Shown here piece after piece: positions 32,649 to 43,985 of a DNA stretch of 64,000 bases. Under the pieces are notes generated by a model, which saw nothing but the letters and a program-made list of their open reading frames with translations, was not told the origin of the DNA and did not search any database. Origin of the DNA: Apostichopus japonicus (lineage: Eukaryota; Echinodermata; Holothuroidea; Aspidochirotida; Stichopodidae); the NCBI RefSeq assembly GCF_037975245.1, contig NC_092568.1:15395001-15459000 (forward strand). Direction: 5' to 3'. A program made the translations under genes and the position numbers. Position 1 is the stretch's first letter. Every line of letters starts with the position of its first letter.

Positions 32649-34454
32649 CTAATTTGCAAAACTCATCAATATCAAACAATTCAGTTCATTTTGTTCATCT
32701 AGTAATTCATTACCAGATAAAAAGTCTGTATCTGAAGAGTCAGAGCCAGAGTCACTGTCAAGCTGTTTTTGATGACTGACAAGATGTGCTGGATTAGAGG
32801 ACTCGGTTAAGATTTCCACGGTATCAACATTTGACTGGGTTTTATTCTCACAACTTTGACACTGACAAAATATGGAACAGATTTTACCATCTTTCCTACA
32901 TTAACACCGATTTCTGGTGCAGCCTTTCTTGCATTTGCAACTTTCCTTAAGGTGTTGAATGTTGCAGTTAACACAATCACCTTTAGCAGACTAAACTTGG
33001 GCGAAGAACTGCATTTTGTTTTTCTTACTTGGCAAGTCTTGACTGCTAATTTCAACCCATACTGATAAGCAATTGTTATAACTTTTGGAATAAAAATCAT
33101 AGACTGTTTCAAGTAAAATGGCTTTATCTTCTAATAATTCTCTACCTAAAAATAACAAAGACTGTGCAAAGTCATAAACCTCACACATATCAGCACTCTC
33201 AAGTGTGGTCGTTCGAAAATGGTCTAACAGCTCAGAGAGATATTGCTTTGACGTTTTAACACTTTCCAAATACTCTGAGCTCATGGCATACCCTGAAACT
33301 GCCTGATAACAGGTGTTACACAGTAAACTATCTCTTTCAATAGTGACATCTGTCTTAAAGGATTATTTCAAGTGTCACAAATGTTTATCCTATATGAAAG
33401 AGGACAATAAAAGGAGCCCAATAGTGAAGAAATTATTCAAATATCTTTTTTCGTTTAGGAGATATTCAAGTTTAAAGTTCTATCTGACTGTGTAGAAACT
33501 GCTGAAATCAGACTAGCCGTGACGTCATATTCTCACATTCCTGAAAAGTCTTTGTTATTTTATTAAAATATTTTGTATGATTTTATGACTTACAACCAAA
33601 AGATACGTCAGGAGATCCCATAGGTGTCAAGGGAAGTATTTGAGATTTAACATCTGAAGAATGTTTGATTATATTTTTTTTTTAGATTTGTGAAAAAAAG
33701 TAATTATTTTTTAATGAAATATATTGACACATGTTAAGGAAGTGAGGAGGTGACATCACACCCTCACAGTTAGTCTTTCTACAACAGTCATTTGCAAAGA
33801 AATTTTGAAATCTTCAAAGTGTGATATCTTCTTAATAGAGAATGCTATCATGGTAGTTTCGTCACTATTCTGTTTGTCTTTTTAAGCTCTTTCATACACG
33901 ATAGACATGTCAGACACCTTAACCAATCCTTTAAGGGAATGATTAATATAAGCAGTAACAACACAAGGCTCTCTGTATAGACGCATTGCTGAACTTGTCG
34001 AAAGACATATGGAACAATCCTTAAAGATGATTTTGTTTGTTAGAATACAGTAATGAGCCTGGCAAAGAAAAATTCCTGAGCTGTTACAGCATAGTTTAAT
34101 AGCAGTGGCATCATCAATGTCAAACAATTGTATAAGAGTGCTACGTTTAACAAATTGTGATGTCTGATGCACATTTTCTTGACTAGTGCAATTTGGCAAC
34201 TGACATGTATTTGAAAAAGACCTTTTAGAGGGAGGCCTAGTTTCATCTTTGACTGAGCTTAGTCTAAGTTTACATGCATAGCAAACACAGTCATAATCCA
34301 AGATCTTTTTCTGCCTTAGCACTATAATCAACTAAGAATTAGCAGGAGTTGATTGAGCTATGTGCCAGTAACTTGGCTTGGACTCTATACAAACAGATCC
34401 TGGTCCAGCAACTTTCTCTTCATGGTATAACTGACGAGATGTTTTCTTTGGCAT
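32649..34454 (-). pseudogene. Decayed cysteine-rich gene ending in a CXC (tesmin/TSO1-like) domain
   Basis: Exon 1 runs from ATG 34454 (MPKKTSRQLYHEEK) through CVCYACKLRLSSVKDETR, CQLPNC and LCQAHYCIL to about 33890. An AT-rich, intron-like gap of about 540 bp follows. Exon 2 starts near 33345 after a weak ACAG acceptor with RDSLLCNTCYQAVSGYAMS. It continues through a helical segment to a CXC motif (CVNCNIQHLKESCKC, KKGCTRNRC, CRKDGKICSIFCQCQSCEN) and an acidic SDSGSDSSDTD tail, ending at TAG 32651-32649. All pieces stay in one frame but contain three stops: TAG 34334-34332, TAG 32993-32991 and TAA 32903-32901, the last inside the CXC domain. CXC domains bind DNA through zinc. The frame conservation suggests recent inactivation. 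Similar Cys-rich proteins occur as repeat-associated families in invertebrates; the exact family is not known to me. Confidence 0.6.
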
Positions 34455-35040
34455 AATGTCAAGAGAGTTAAACCGTAAAAAAAAGCAGAATGACAAGTTC
34501 CACACGAAAATTTTAAACTTATATGATACACATATGCACATATTCAGTGAAGTCGGGGGTCAAATTGTTATTTAGTATAAGTACACTAGGTAATCAAAAC
34601 TTTAGACTAAATAGCAGCAGTCTCTGCTTACTGTCATTTTCAAGTTTTAAGCTACAAGTTCAAGCAGAATGTAGGCCTATGTTGTACCCACATTCCCAAA
34701 TCCCAAGGCTTCATATGTCTCAAAAGTTTCAAGATCATTCCAAAAAAAATAAACCCTGCTTTGTATTGAAATGTTGGTTAGTGCATCTGCTACAACTAGT
34801 GGGCAAAACTACAGCTAGGAAATAGGATGCTGTTTATTCTACGTAACTATTAGGGATAAATGAATATATAGATAGGCCTAGCCTTGTAATTGCAAGGATA
34901 GCCTACTAACTTTGGTCAGAATTGTTTAAACACCACTCCACCCAAGGATTAAGTAATGCATTGCCAAAAAGTTACACTCCAATCAAAAGACTTAGGCCAT
35001 AGCCTTACTTTATATCTTAGCTTACGCCGTGACCTATTTT
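34455..35040. other. Upstream region of the CXC gene, no gene seen
   Basis: No supported feature. If the promoter at 35817-35843 serves the CXC gene, this region would be 5' UTR or an intron of it. Confidence 0.35.
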
Positions 35041-35060
35041 GTACTACTACTACTACTACT
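35041..35060. repeat. (TAC)n microsatellite
   Basis: About 20 bp of pure TAC trinucleotide. Confidence 0.9.
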
Positions 35061-35816
35061 AGAGCCAAGGCCAAGGAGGCCTTGAAGTTGAAGAAATTAA
35101 AACATGATGATTTGGGCCTAGCCTATATAGTTCATGACTAGGCCTAAGGCTATACTAACTTAATAATACAGAACCCTAGTATCATACATACATTTAAGAG
35201 CGATCCGCGATTATGAAACAATATAAAATATGTCACAACGAATTTAAAGAAGTTACGGTGTGGCGAAGCCCTACCTACGTTGCTAACAACTATGTCCTTT
35301 AGTAATAGTACTGTAGACAATTAATAGTAACTAATAGTACGTAGGCCTATGGGGTATACGAAGCCTAAGTGTTAGGCGACATTACAGTGCAACAACAACG
35401 TAAGCCATATGTACTGTTGCTAACGATGAAACAAGAATTTGGCATGATGTTTGAGCTAAATTTTTGTACACTTTTTGAGGGTGAACAAAGTCCGAACTTA
35501 CAGCGTTGATGGCTTAACGCATTTCCAACCTTTTGAAACCAACGTTATGATAACCAACATTCTAATACGGAAACCTTACAGATCCGAAAAGTCAGATTTA
35601 CTTACTTGCAAATTCTCCTCGCCGTTCCACAAGGGCAGATAAAATCATTAATTGAAGCTAGATGAGAGCGAGTTCAACCGAATTCTAACGAAGATATGTC
35701 CTTGCACTAGTTAAGGAAGCTCTAATACCATTTACGACAATTCTCGGTGATCAAGATCATGCATAATTCATGTTTTAACGTGACCTTCGGTACTGGAAAC
35801 GACTCGGCTTATTTCC
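35061..35816. other. Intergenic, nothing recognised
   Basis: CpG-containing single-copy-looking DNA leading up to the promoter-like segment. No gene is supported. Confidence 0.35.
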
Positions 35817-35843
35817 GCGCCATCTTAGATTTGCCACTTCCGG
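35817..35843 (-). promoter_or_regulatory. ETS plus YY1-like TATA-less promoter candidate
   Basis: On the minus strand an ETS-type site CCGGAAGT (35843-35836) precedes AAGATGGCGC (35826-35817), the core of a YY1 site. This order and spacing is typical of TATA-less animal promoters with the YY1 site just after the start. It points toward the CXC gene, whose ATG is 1.36 kb away, so a leader intron would be needed. Confidence 0.35.
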
Positions 35844-36194
35844 TTTTTGCATCGGATTCGTGAAAGTTGCGCAATAAGGGTCGTTTCGGCGAGGAGATTT
35901 TCCACTGATTGAAACTTATATTGAAGAGAAACATTTTCCACTCTGCTAGTTGAAAACCCCCATCTCAATATCATGCCCCTAACTCAATATATGGTTGATA
36001 AAGTGCAACTTATCTGGACTGGCTAAAGGTAGGATTCTATAAGCACGGATACGGATACGGAATGCTGTTGCGGCATACGGCTGCTATGTGCGGATGCGTA
36101 CGTTTGCAATTCCAACATTGCGGATACAAAACTGATACTGATGCGGTCGTAACTAAGGGACCGTGCTTAAGGGATCAGAATATATATTAGCAAA
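35844..36194. other. GC-richer stretch with GGATACGG repeats before the Harbinger remnant
   Basis: Around 36031-36170 the words CGGATACGG and GCGGATGCG recur, and TAAGCACGG (36038) is mirrored by CCGTGCTTA (36162). This may be the 5' terminal region of the Harbinger element, but I could not define its end. Confidence 0.3.
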
Positions 36195-37857
36195 ATGGCA
36201 CCAAACACGTCTAGAATGCGTTTACAACGACTGTATGCACAGGAAGAACACCTGACATTGATAATTTCGATGTATCTGACGATGAAGGTTAGTGTTTGAA
36301 ACAGTTTTGATCATCATTGGAAGCATTTCTTGGTTTCATCTGTTCCATAAGTTTGATAATTGCCTAGGCTTATGTTAAATACGTTGAAATTGCCGGTAGG
36401 TTACATTGTTTGTGGCTGTTATCCAGGAAATATTCTCATGTAAAATCACAGAACATACGAATTCCATTAGATACCTAAATCCTGAAGAGGTGTGATGTGC
36501 CCGGCGCAGTTCATGCACTAGTCGTATTTACCAAAAGTCCAGAAACCTAGCTATGACCTATGTATACGGAGGTCCCTTGACTTCATAGAGATTTGTTGGC
36601 TCGTGTCCGATTTCGTTGCTGAAAGCTATTTTGCCTTGACTCTTAAATGTCTTTTTTTTATTTCTCTATTCTCACTTATTAAAAGGTTTGTTTAATTTTT
36701 TAAACCAAATCAACCCTATCTAGCTGCCCCTCGTCCAAAAATTACTAAGCACCCGAAAGAGAATACTGGATTAATAAATGATTGTATACTATAACTGTAT
36801 CCTGGTTTTCATTTGAAGAAACGGCAAGCAAAAAGCAGAAACACCGATGATGGGTTCATCAACTGTTTCGTAACCGACGCAGATATGGGGCCTATCATAC
36901 TTTGGCTAATGAGCTCAGGTTTGACAACGAACAATTCAAGCAATATTTTCGTCTAACCAAATATCAATTTGCAAAAGTCCTGCCAACGGTTGAAGAAGCT
37001 TTAGTAAAACATTGCAGAAGCAGGGAAGTTATTTGCCCTCGACAAAGACTGGCAATTTGCATAAGGTAACTTTGAATTTACTTTTAAAAAAAATCCATCA
37101 TATTAAGGTAGCATACGCCCATTAAAAAGCCCCATTGACTAACACACTAAATCACAAAAGTAATGTGGTCTTTTAGTCTAGATAAGAGTTTTCACCAGCT
37201 AAACGCTACCCATCACCGGATAGCTAACAAGTAGGCCTTTTATGGCACTATCAATTTTTTGTATCATGACCATGTAGATTTTGTGCTATCCGAGCCGAAA
37301 GTTTTTCGGCACTTGTAAACAACTAGTAAACAATTTTCCTACGCTGCTCCTGGGAGGCCTAAAGGGGTCTAAAATTGCCTCAATTGACCCAAGCTTTTTG
37401 ACATGCAAGGCACAAAAAAATAGATCATGATTGATAACAGGTCAAAAAAGATGTTCTCCTGCTGCTTGTTTGGAACTTTTCCTGAAGGAGAACAATCGAG
37501 CAGATGGATATAGACTCTAACAGGAGTATGCCACCTAAGGTGATATTACAGAGAAAGCGAATCGCCTGTATAATCAATGTAACCATTTAAGCACACTATT
37601 ATTGTCACCAAAGGCTAGATTTTCCCATTGACTTACAATTGAACTTACAATTTATTTGCATGGATATTGGTGCATATGGCAGAAATATGTGATGGTGGTG
37701 TCTTTGCCAATTAAAACCTAGGAAAAGCTATTGCAGCCAATAATTTGCAGCAAAAATTGCCGTTCGAGCAAAATGGTTGAACGACATTGTCAAGGCAACA
37801 TGTGTTCTTCACAGTCATATACAAAGAGATACAACCCCAGCCAAATTACTGAAATGA
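36195..37857 (+). pseudogene. Decayed PIF/Harbinger transposase in several exons
   Basis: Exon 1 (to 36287, donor GTTAGT) joins in phase to exon 2 (36819-37065, acceptor TTTGAAG, donor GTAACT) through DIDNFDVSDDE. Exon 2 reads WVHQLFRNRRRYGAYHTL, ELRFDNEQFKQYFRL and PRQRLAICIR, the N-terminal part of HARBI1-like transposases. An in-frame TGA interrupts it at 36848-36850. Later pieces are DIGAYGRN near 37658 plus, one frame over, DGGVFAN and NLGKAIAANNL, which surround the second catalytic Asp. The C-terminal NDIVKATCVLHSHIQRDT runs to a stop at 37857. The segment between these (catalytic Glu, usually before the ILAARW block) is missing. Exon 1 has a TAG in the joining frame. It is a dead transposon copy. 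Confidence 0.8.
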
Positions 37858-37905
37858 ACCAAGGATTTCTGCAATGTAGCTCCAGTTGAATGGCAAGAAT
37901 TCCAT

Positions 37906-38899
37906 GCATAGGCGTACGTGGCGGGGGGCAGGGGTGCAGACTGCCCCCCCCCCAAATTTCCAGAGAACAAGACATTCGGGCAAAAGTCCTGAAAAATTCG
38001 GGCAGCCTAAGAGGAGAAAAAAATATATATAAATATGCAGTAGCTTGCCCGAATCTTTTTCATATTTTTGCCCAACAATTCCGTGGAGAGCATTCTGTGT
38101 TATTTGTTTTGTGACTTTAATATTAACATAGGCCTAATGATTTTCTTTATTTGGCATAATGATGCCTGAATATTTCCGTGTAACACCACCGTGAGCGCAG
38201 CTCATCTGGGCTACCACGCTTTTGCACTATCGCCCAAAATTATTAACAGGGAACGCCGCTCACAATCGTGGTGACATGCATGCATGGAGATTAGCAGTCT
38301 CTGAAGTGAAAAACCGCAGTAAACATTTTTTCTTACTAGTCAACTGAATACCTGGACATCCCCGACATGAGTGTATATATGAAACATTTTCTTTTTCATG
38401 GATGGTGGGGGGGGGGTGCCTACAAGCCTAAAAGTACAGGTTTATCATATTCTTTGTTATTTTTTATACTTGTTTTGTGAGACAAATTGCAGTCTCACCC
38501 GACACAGCGACATTTTCCCGCCTACAATGTATATTTTTCTGGAGGTAGCTGAGTACTGTGTTAAAATAATAAATACCGTTACTAAATAGGAGCTTAAAAA
38601 ACATACTGTCCTATTTTTCCCCTTCAAAGTGATTTTACCATTTTTTCTACTTGTAATTTACCAAATTTTTGGGGGAGTGAAAATTTCTAAACGTGAGATT
38701 ATAAAAAAAAATCTAAAGAATGTTCAGATGCAACCAGAAGTGCCATTTCCGGCAATCTGAGAGGCATATTTTGCCAACAAAATTTGTGTACGCTACGCGC
38801 CAACCGATGGTGGCGCTCCGCTTAGATAGTGTCACGGGAACTTTCGGGCACAAAAGTTTCTACCCCCCCCCCAAACCGAAATGGTCCCGTACGCCTATG
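37906..38899. mobile_element. hAT-like MITE with perfect 8 bp target duplication
   Basis: ATTCCATG flanks both ends (37898-37905 and 38900-38907). The ends CATAGGCGTACG (37906-37917) and its exact inverse (38888-38899) form 12 bp perfect terminal repeats. The 994 bp interior has G/C tracts near both ends and no transposase. It contains a 43 bp segment (38788-38830) that also occurs in the MITE at 9963-10866. It inserted just downstream of the Harbinger remnant. Confidence 0.9.
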
Positions 38900-38907
38900 A
38901 TTCCATG

Positions 38908-40863
38908 TGACTCGAGGTATTTTCATGGCAAGTGTCAAACTGAAAACATGCCCCAGCAGAATATGCTTACCTTCCAATTGAAGTCGAACCACCATACACT
39001 TCAACATCAAGAGTATCTGACCCCCAGATGAAATGGTGCTTTCAGTACTGTAATAGAAAGAGATTAAACTGTTGCAAATGTGTTGTGCAACATATTGCTT
39101 CATTTTTACAAGTCCTTGTCAATAACAGAGAATGGTTGTTCTTGTCACCACAAAGTGAACCCTGTAAAAATCTGATCATATCCTCCCATTGAATTATACT
39201 GCAGTAATTACGAACATTTTTAAGCCAAATTTATTTTTCCTTCAGCAAGCAAGCACAAAATGTAATTTTGTCAGCATTTCAAATAGATCATTGCCAGTTA
39301 ATAAATAGCCAGGATATGGACTTTTTATGAGGATTGTTTAATTATCTCAGAAAGTTCACTGATTTTAAATTATTACTAGCTTCCTTCAATAAACTGGTCA
39401 AGAAAATAAATCACCTCGAAATATTTCCATTTCTGTGCCCTTTCGACAGCCTGTCCACTTTTCTTTGTTTTCACTTCTCTCCGTTTCTTCATGTTACTGC
39501 CCCTTTGGTTTCGCCACCTTTTCTTCCACTCCGATGCTGAAATGATGAAGGAAATATCCTATATAAGCTCATAAGAAGTTTTATCAAAGTTTCTCCAGTG
39601 TATCATTATGCTAATTGATAAAGATGAAAAGAAAGGAACAAGGATTGTAATTTTCCACATTTGCTTTTTCAATCCCTATAATATGTCACTTAACACTACA
39701 CAAATATCTGATGACTCTTAAGCAACTGTACTTGAATACAATAACCAGTCCTAACTACATATGCCCTTACTATATTTACAGCAATATCCCTATTTTAGTG
39801 TGTCGCCTAATTTCATGCACCCCAATGTTTGTATCGTTTGCACCTAGGGAGGAAGGCCTATAATATACCTACATTAACCTGCAGTGTTTGTCTTGAGAAA
39901 ATGATGACTCCCATATGTGAATAGGTTTTAGAACTACAAAATGGTCTGCTTTGATGCCACTAAGCATGTGGGACCTAGCTGGACCTAAGCTTTGTTCTAA
40001 GGTCGGCTAAACCAGCACAGAAAATAAAGATCATGCAATTAGTTTGTATTGTTGTGGGTTTATGGAGAAAGCAACGCACCATGCATGAAATTAGGCACCA
40101 TATGCGTTTTTAGCAGTAATTTGAACTCCTTCATTAAATAATTAGCTCCTTTGGTCGAAAGGAATTGTTATGTTGTACAAAATTGTGGAAAAAGGGACTC
40201 CAAACATAGTCCTAGGCCCATTTTGTCATTGTTGCAGTTATTGTTTAAATTTTGGCATTTCCATTATCACAGAAATTACAATTTGATTTCTGAGTTCATC
40301 ATTGTTTTGCCCTATATTAAGTCCTCCCCCATGCAACGTAGACCAGGACTAGGCCCATACTAGCTAATCATAATCATATTCATAATCATCATACTTCATA
40401 GTCAAAGTTTCTCAATCGGTGATGCTTGGCCTAGTAGTACTTCTACAAGTAAGCCTAGCCTAGTAGCAGTACATACCATGTCCAACTGCCGATCTATAAA
40501 ACCGTCCCATCTTACAAACATGGTCTTTTGTTTGCCATCATGCACAATTCGGTGATAACAACGACAAAGCTTGGTCAATAATGATATTGAATAGGCCCTA
40601 AACCGAAAGTATGACTATGCGAGCAACACGAAGAAGGCCTTGGCTTCTAACGTTAGACCTAACCTTGGCATCAATACCATGGATTACGTTAGGTTAGGCC
40701 TCAGACCTACTCACCGTCAATTTTTTCTCTGTTAATTACGTTGGCAATGCTCTGTCAAACGTTAAAACATAGCTGGGCATCCCTATGCTCAGGAATTCTA
40801 GCATCGTAAGTACACGGATACTTCCTAACCAGCTCGATGAGCGTTTCATTCTCCAAGACACTT
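38908..40863. other. Intergenic, nothing recognised
   Basis: About 1.95 kb without supported genes or repeats; short frames only. Confidence 0.4.
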
Positions 40864-40924
40864 GTATGTATGTATGTATGTATGTATGTATGTATGTATG
40901 TATGTATGTATGTATGTATGTATG
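40864..40924. repeat. (TGTA)n microsatellite
   Basis: About 60 bp of pure tetranucleotide. Open frames reading YVCMYVCM or IHTYIHTY are artefacts. Confidence 0.95.
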
Positions 40925-40954
40925 CTTGAACGGACACATCAATCTGGGGACTTG

Positions 40955-41113
40955 TGTTTGAATACACACCTAGAAGCGGGGGACAAATTTTTTAATTGGG
41001 GGACACCTAGGTGTCCCCCAATTAATGTTTGTCTTAAAAGCCCTAGGGAGCAATAAAGGGTCATTTAATTAATTAATTAAGGCAGTCCTCTAATTGAGGT
41101 GTGTATTCAAACA
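40955..41113. repeat. Nested inverted repeat with a 34 bp perfect palindrome
   Basis: The outer arms TGTTTGAATACACACCT (40955-40971) and 41097-41113 are exact inverses. Inside, 40992-41025 is a perfect palindrome centred on CCTAGG (half-site TTAATTGGGGGACACCT). A further GACAAA/TTTGTC pair (40982-40987 with 41028-41033) extends it. Possibly a small MITE; no target duplication was seen. Confidence 0.85.
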
Positions 41114-43560
41114 GTGTGTTTTGTGTTTTCTGAAACACAATACACACTAATATTGGTGTATAACATTAAGGAATGGCGCCCTCTTCAATATATGTTGCAG
41201 TTGAGAGTGGGTATTCAGATTTACTGGTAATTTGTACAGTTTTTTGGGGGTTGACAAAGGGTGCTGGTGACCTTGTGTGTGCTGACGCTGTGGCACTCAA
41301 ACTACAAAAATGGTCAGGTGAAGGTTAAGTTTTATTTGATCATTTTAGTACCTTTCCAACTGCAAGAAACTGTGGTCATTGTGCATCTCGACTGCACTGC
41401 AACCACTGCACTGTCCAATACTGGCTTCGCTATAGATATTGGGGATTGAAGCCCCGTTTAAGTAAACAAGACTCTATCCATACCCACCATTCTAGTTATA
41501 AGTATTTTAGTGAAATGTCCTGCACTGGATTAAGCCATGAAAAGCATTATTTCATCCCACCAAATGTGCTCCCACCATTCTTGGTGATGACTTTCCCCTT
41601 GATACCAAGACAGGAGGAAGGAGCTTGCCATAACCACTGAGAAATTCAGTGCCATGTCATATCCAGCATGAACCAGATTGCACTTTCCCCATGCCCACAT
41701 GATCCAACCCATGTTAGAAACAGATTGGGACACCACTGAACTTTGTCAAGCATTTGAGATAAGAGAACATGGGGTGATTTAAGCACTCCTGTATCCTTCA
41801 AATGTATCCTTAGACTGAGGTATATGGGGCATGAATTTTAAATAACTACATAAGCATATGATGAAAAAATATATATATATATATATATTACATATATATT
41901 TATTTATATATATTATTATAATATATATATATATATATATTTCCACAAGGATATAATTGGTATTTACCAGAGACTGACAGAAAGTTCCATTAAGAAATTA
42001 CAGGTACCTTGCTTTAAAGCTGGCAGGCAAGCGCAATAAGATGTCAACATGATCAAGGATTAAAACATTGTTACATATCAATTATAAGTGGTGCAGTTGA
42101 GAAATAATGACAGCTAGGGTGAGAAAGTACATTTATGAATGGTATTATATTGAATGCACCATAATATCTCACTCATTTAACTATTCCTTTTATCTAGTAA
42201 CAAATGTTTGTGGGTGAGTAGGTGTCAGTTTATGCAGGAGCTGAAGATCTATAATTTAGTATTTCAGTATGCTAAATATACAAGTGCCATGATATAAACT
42301 TTGTGAATAACTTCGCATGTGTGAAATGATGCTGTTGGGCAAGCTGATTTCTGAATAATCTGCGGCTGGTCATCAACATTGAGAAAACTTAGCCGTTCCA
42401 TGTGAAGCTGACTGGTAAGTTACCTTGACTTACAAATACACATGAAGTTATTAGGTTAAAGTCACTCCTATGTTATGAATATCCTTTACTAGAATAGCCT
42501 TTAAAGCTTGATAATAACTTTTAAACTAGCAAAACAATCTGATCAATTGGCTTAAAACCACAGAACTCAGAGTTCGTCACATTTAAAAAAGTCCATATTG
42601 TTACCAAATTGTGTCAATAGGATGATAACTGCATGCCTTCACTACCCTACTAAGTTGCCATTGTTCACTGGGGTAATGTTGACTAGGATTCCCCATCTTT
42701 TTGGATTATGAGAATACTTGAGGTGGTCAAGCAATGTTTACAGTTTGATATCATTCCCTGTTAAAGTAGCATATAGGGTGTGCAAGCACTCAGCATTTCC
42801 AATGACATTTAGTTTTAAAGTGAATTTTTATTTTACTTTTTCAAGGCCCAAAATAATGCTTACATGCTGTAGATATTACCTGTATTTTCTTATTTTGCAA
42901 AACTTAATTAAGCTGAATGCTACTGTGATTGTGCTTAAATTCATTATCAACATTGGCAGTCTAAGATTGAAAGTAATTAAGGTAACCTTGCATTTTATTT
43001 CCAGTGTAGATTACAACTTAATCCATAAGTTTACAATTACCCTCATCCTTATTCTATTTTTTTAAATCTTTATAATTATGGAATTTAAAGAGAGTTAATT
43101 CTCCCTTTTCTGATCCCAGTGTCATGCAAGGTATGAGGACTCATCGCATTTTGCAGGAAATGAGCACATAACTGATGGGTAAGTTATATATCTTTTAATT
43201 ATCCAATATATGTAAGGGTGTAGCTCTGCAGTATTCATTTGAACATTTATGTGTACCCTGCTAGCTCTCTCTGATATGAATGCAAAGCCCTGTATATAAC
43301 CTTTACATAGAGGCATGACTAGTGATTGTCAATATTGAACCTCTGACTATACAGACTCTCCTTCCACTGCCCTCCCGGAACCCCTCATCCAAAAGAGCAA
43401 AAACAAGCAGGGTTTCCCTATTAAGTGCAAATTGCAAATCATGCAGCTTTGCTCAATATCTATACTCTCTGTCACAAGACTATGAAGAATGTCAATGTGG
43501 TATCCTTACATCACTTATGGCCAGTCATACCAGAAGTATGAAAATAAACAGGCATTTTGG
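41114..43560. other. Intergenic with an AT-rich microsatellite at about 41865-41940
   Basis: Imperfect (TA)n/(TTTA)n tracts lie at about 41865-41940. The rest shows no supported gene or repeat. Confidence 0.4.
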
Positions 43561-43985
43561 AATAATAATAATAATAAATGAGACTTATACAGCGCCAAAT
43601 CAGTAAACAAAAGTCAATGCTCAAAGCGCTTTACAAAGAACAAGTCAAAGAATGGGTCTTAAGTAGACTTTTGAAAGTAGAAAGTTTATAGCATGTTCCA
43701 ATGTTCGAATGTGAACTGGTAACTTGCCCCAGAGATAAGACCCAGAGTATTAGAAGCATCTGTAACCATAGTTCTTCAATCATGGTTTTGGAACAGTTAA
43801 ATACAGTTTGTTGGAGGAAAGAAGTGTGAGAGTTGGAAAATATGGCAAGAGAAGTTGTGACAGGTACACAGGCTGTTCCAGATGATGAGCACAAAAGGTG
43901 AGAAGAAGTAGTTTATACTGAATTCTGTAGCCGATAATGAAGTTACTCCAGAAGTGGGGTGGTTCGGCAATTGATTTTTTTACTA
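43561..43985 (-). pseudogene. 3' end of an L2-type LINE with (ATT)n tail
   Basis: On the minus strand, broken frames show TTPLLE, YKLLLLTF, QPVYLSQLLLPY, SYLWGKLPVHIRTLE and FKSLLKTH, the C-terminal end of L2-type ORF2. These are followed by the 3' UTR hallmark GTAAAGCGCTTTGAGCA, GGCGCTGTATAA and an (ATT)n tail (43561-43577 on the plus strand). The copy is 5' truncated and frameshifted. Confidence 0.8.
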
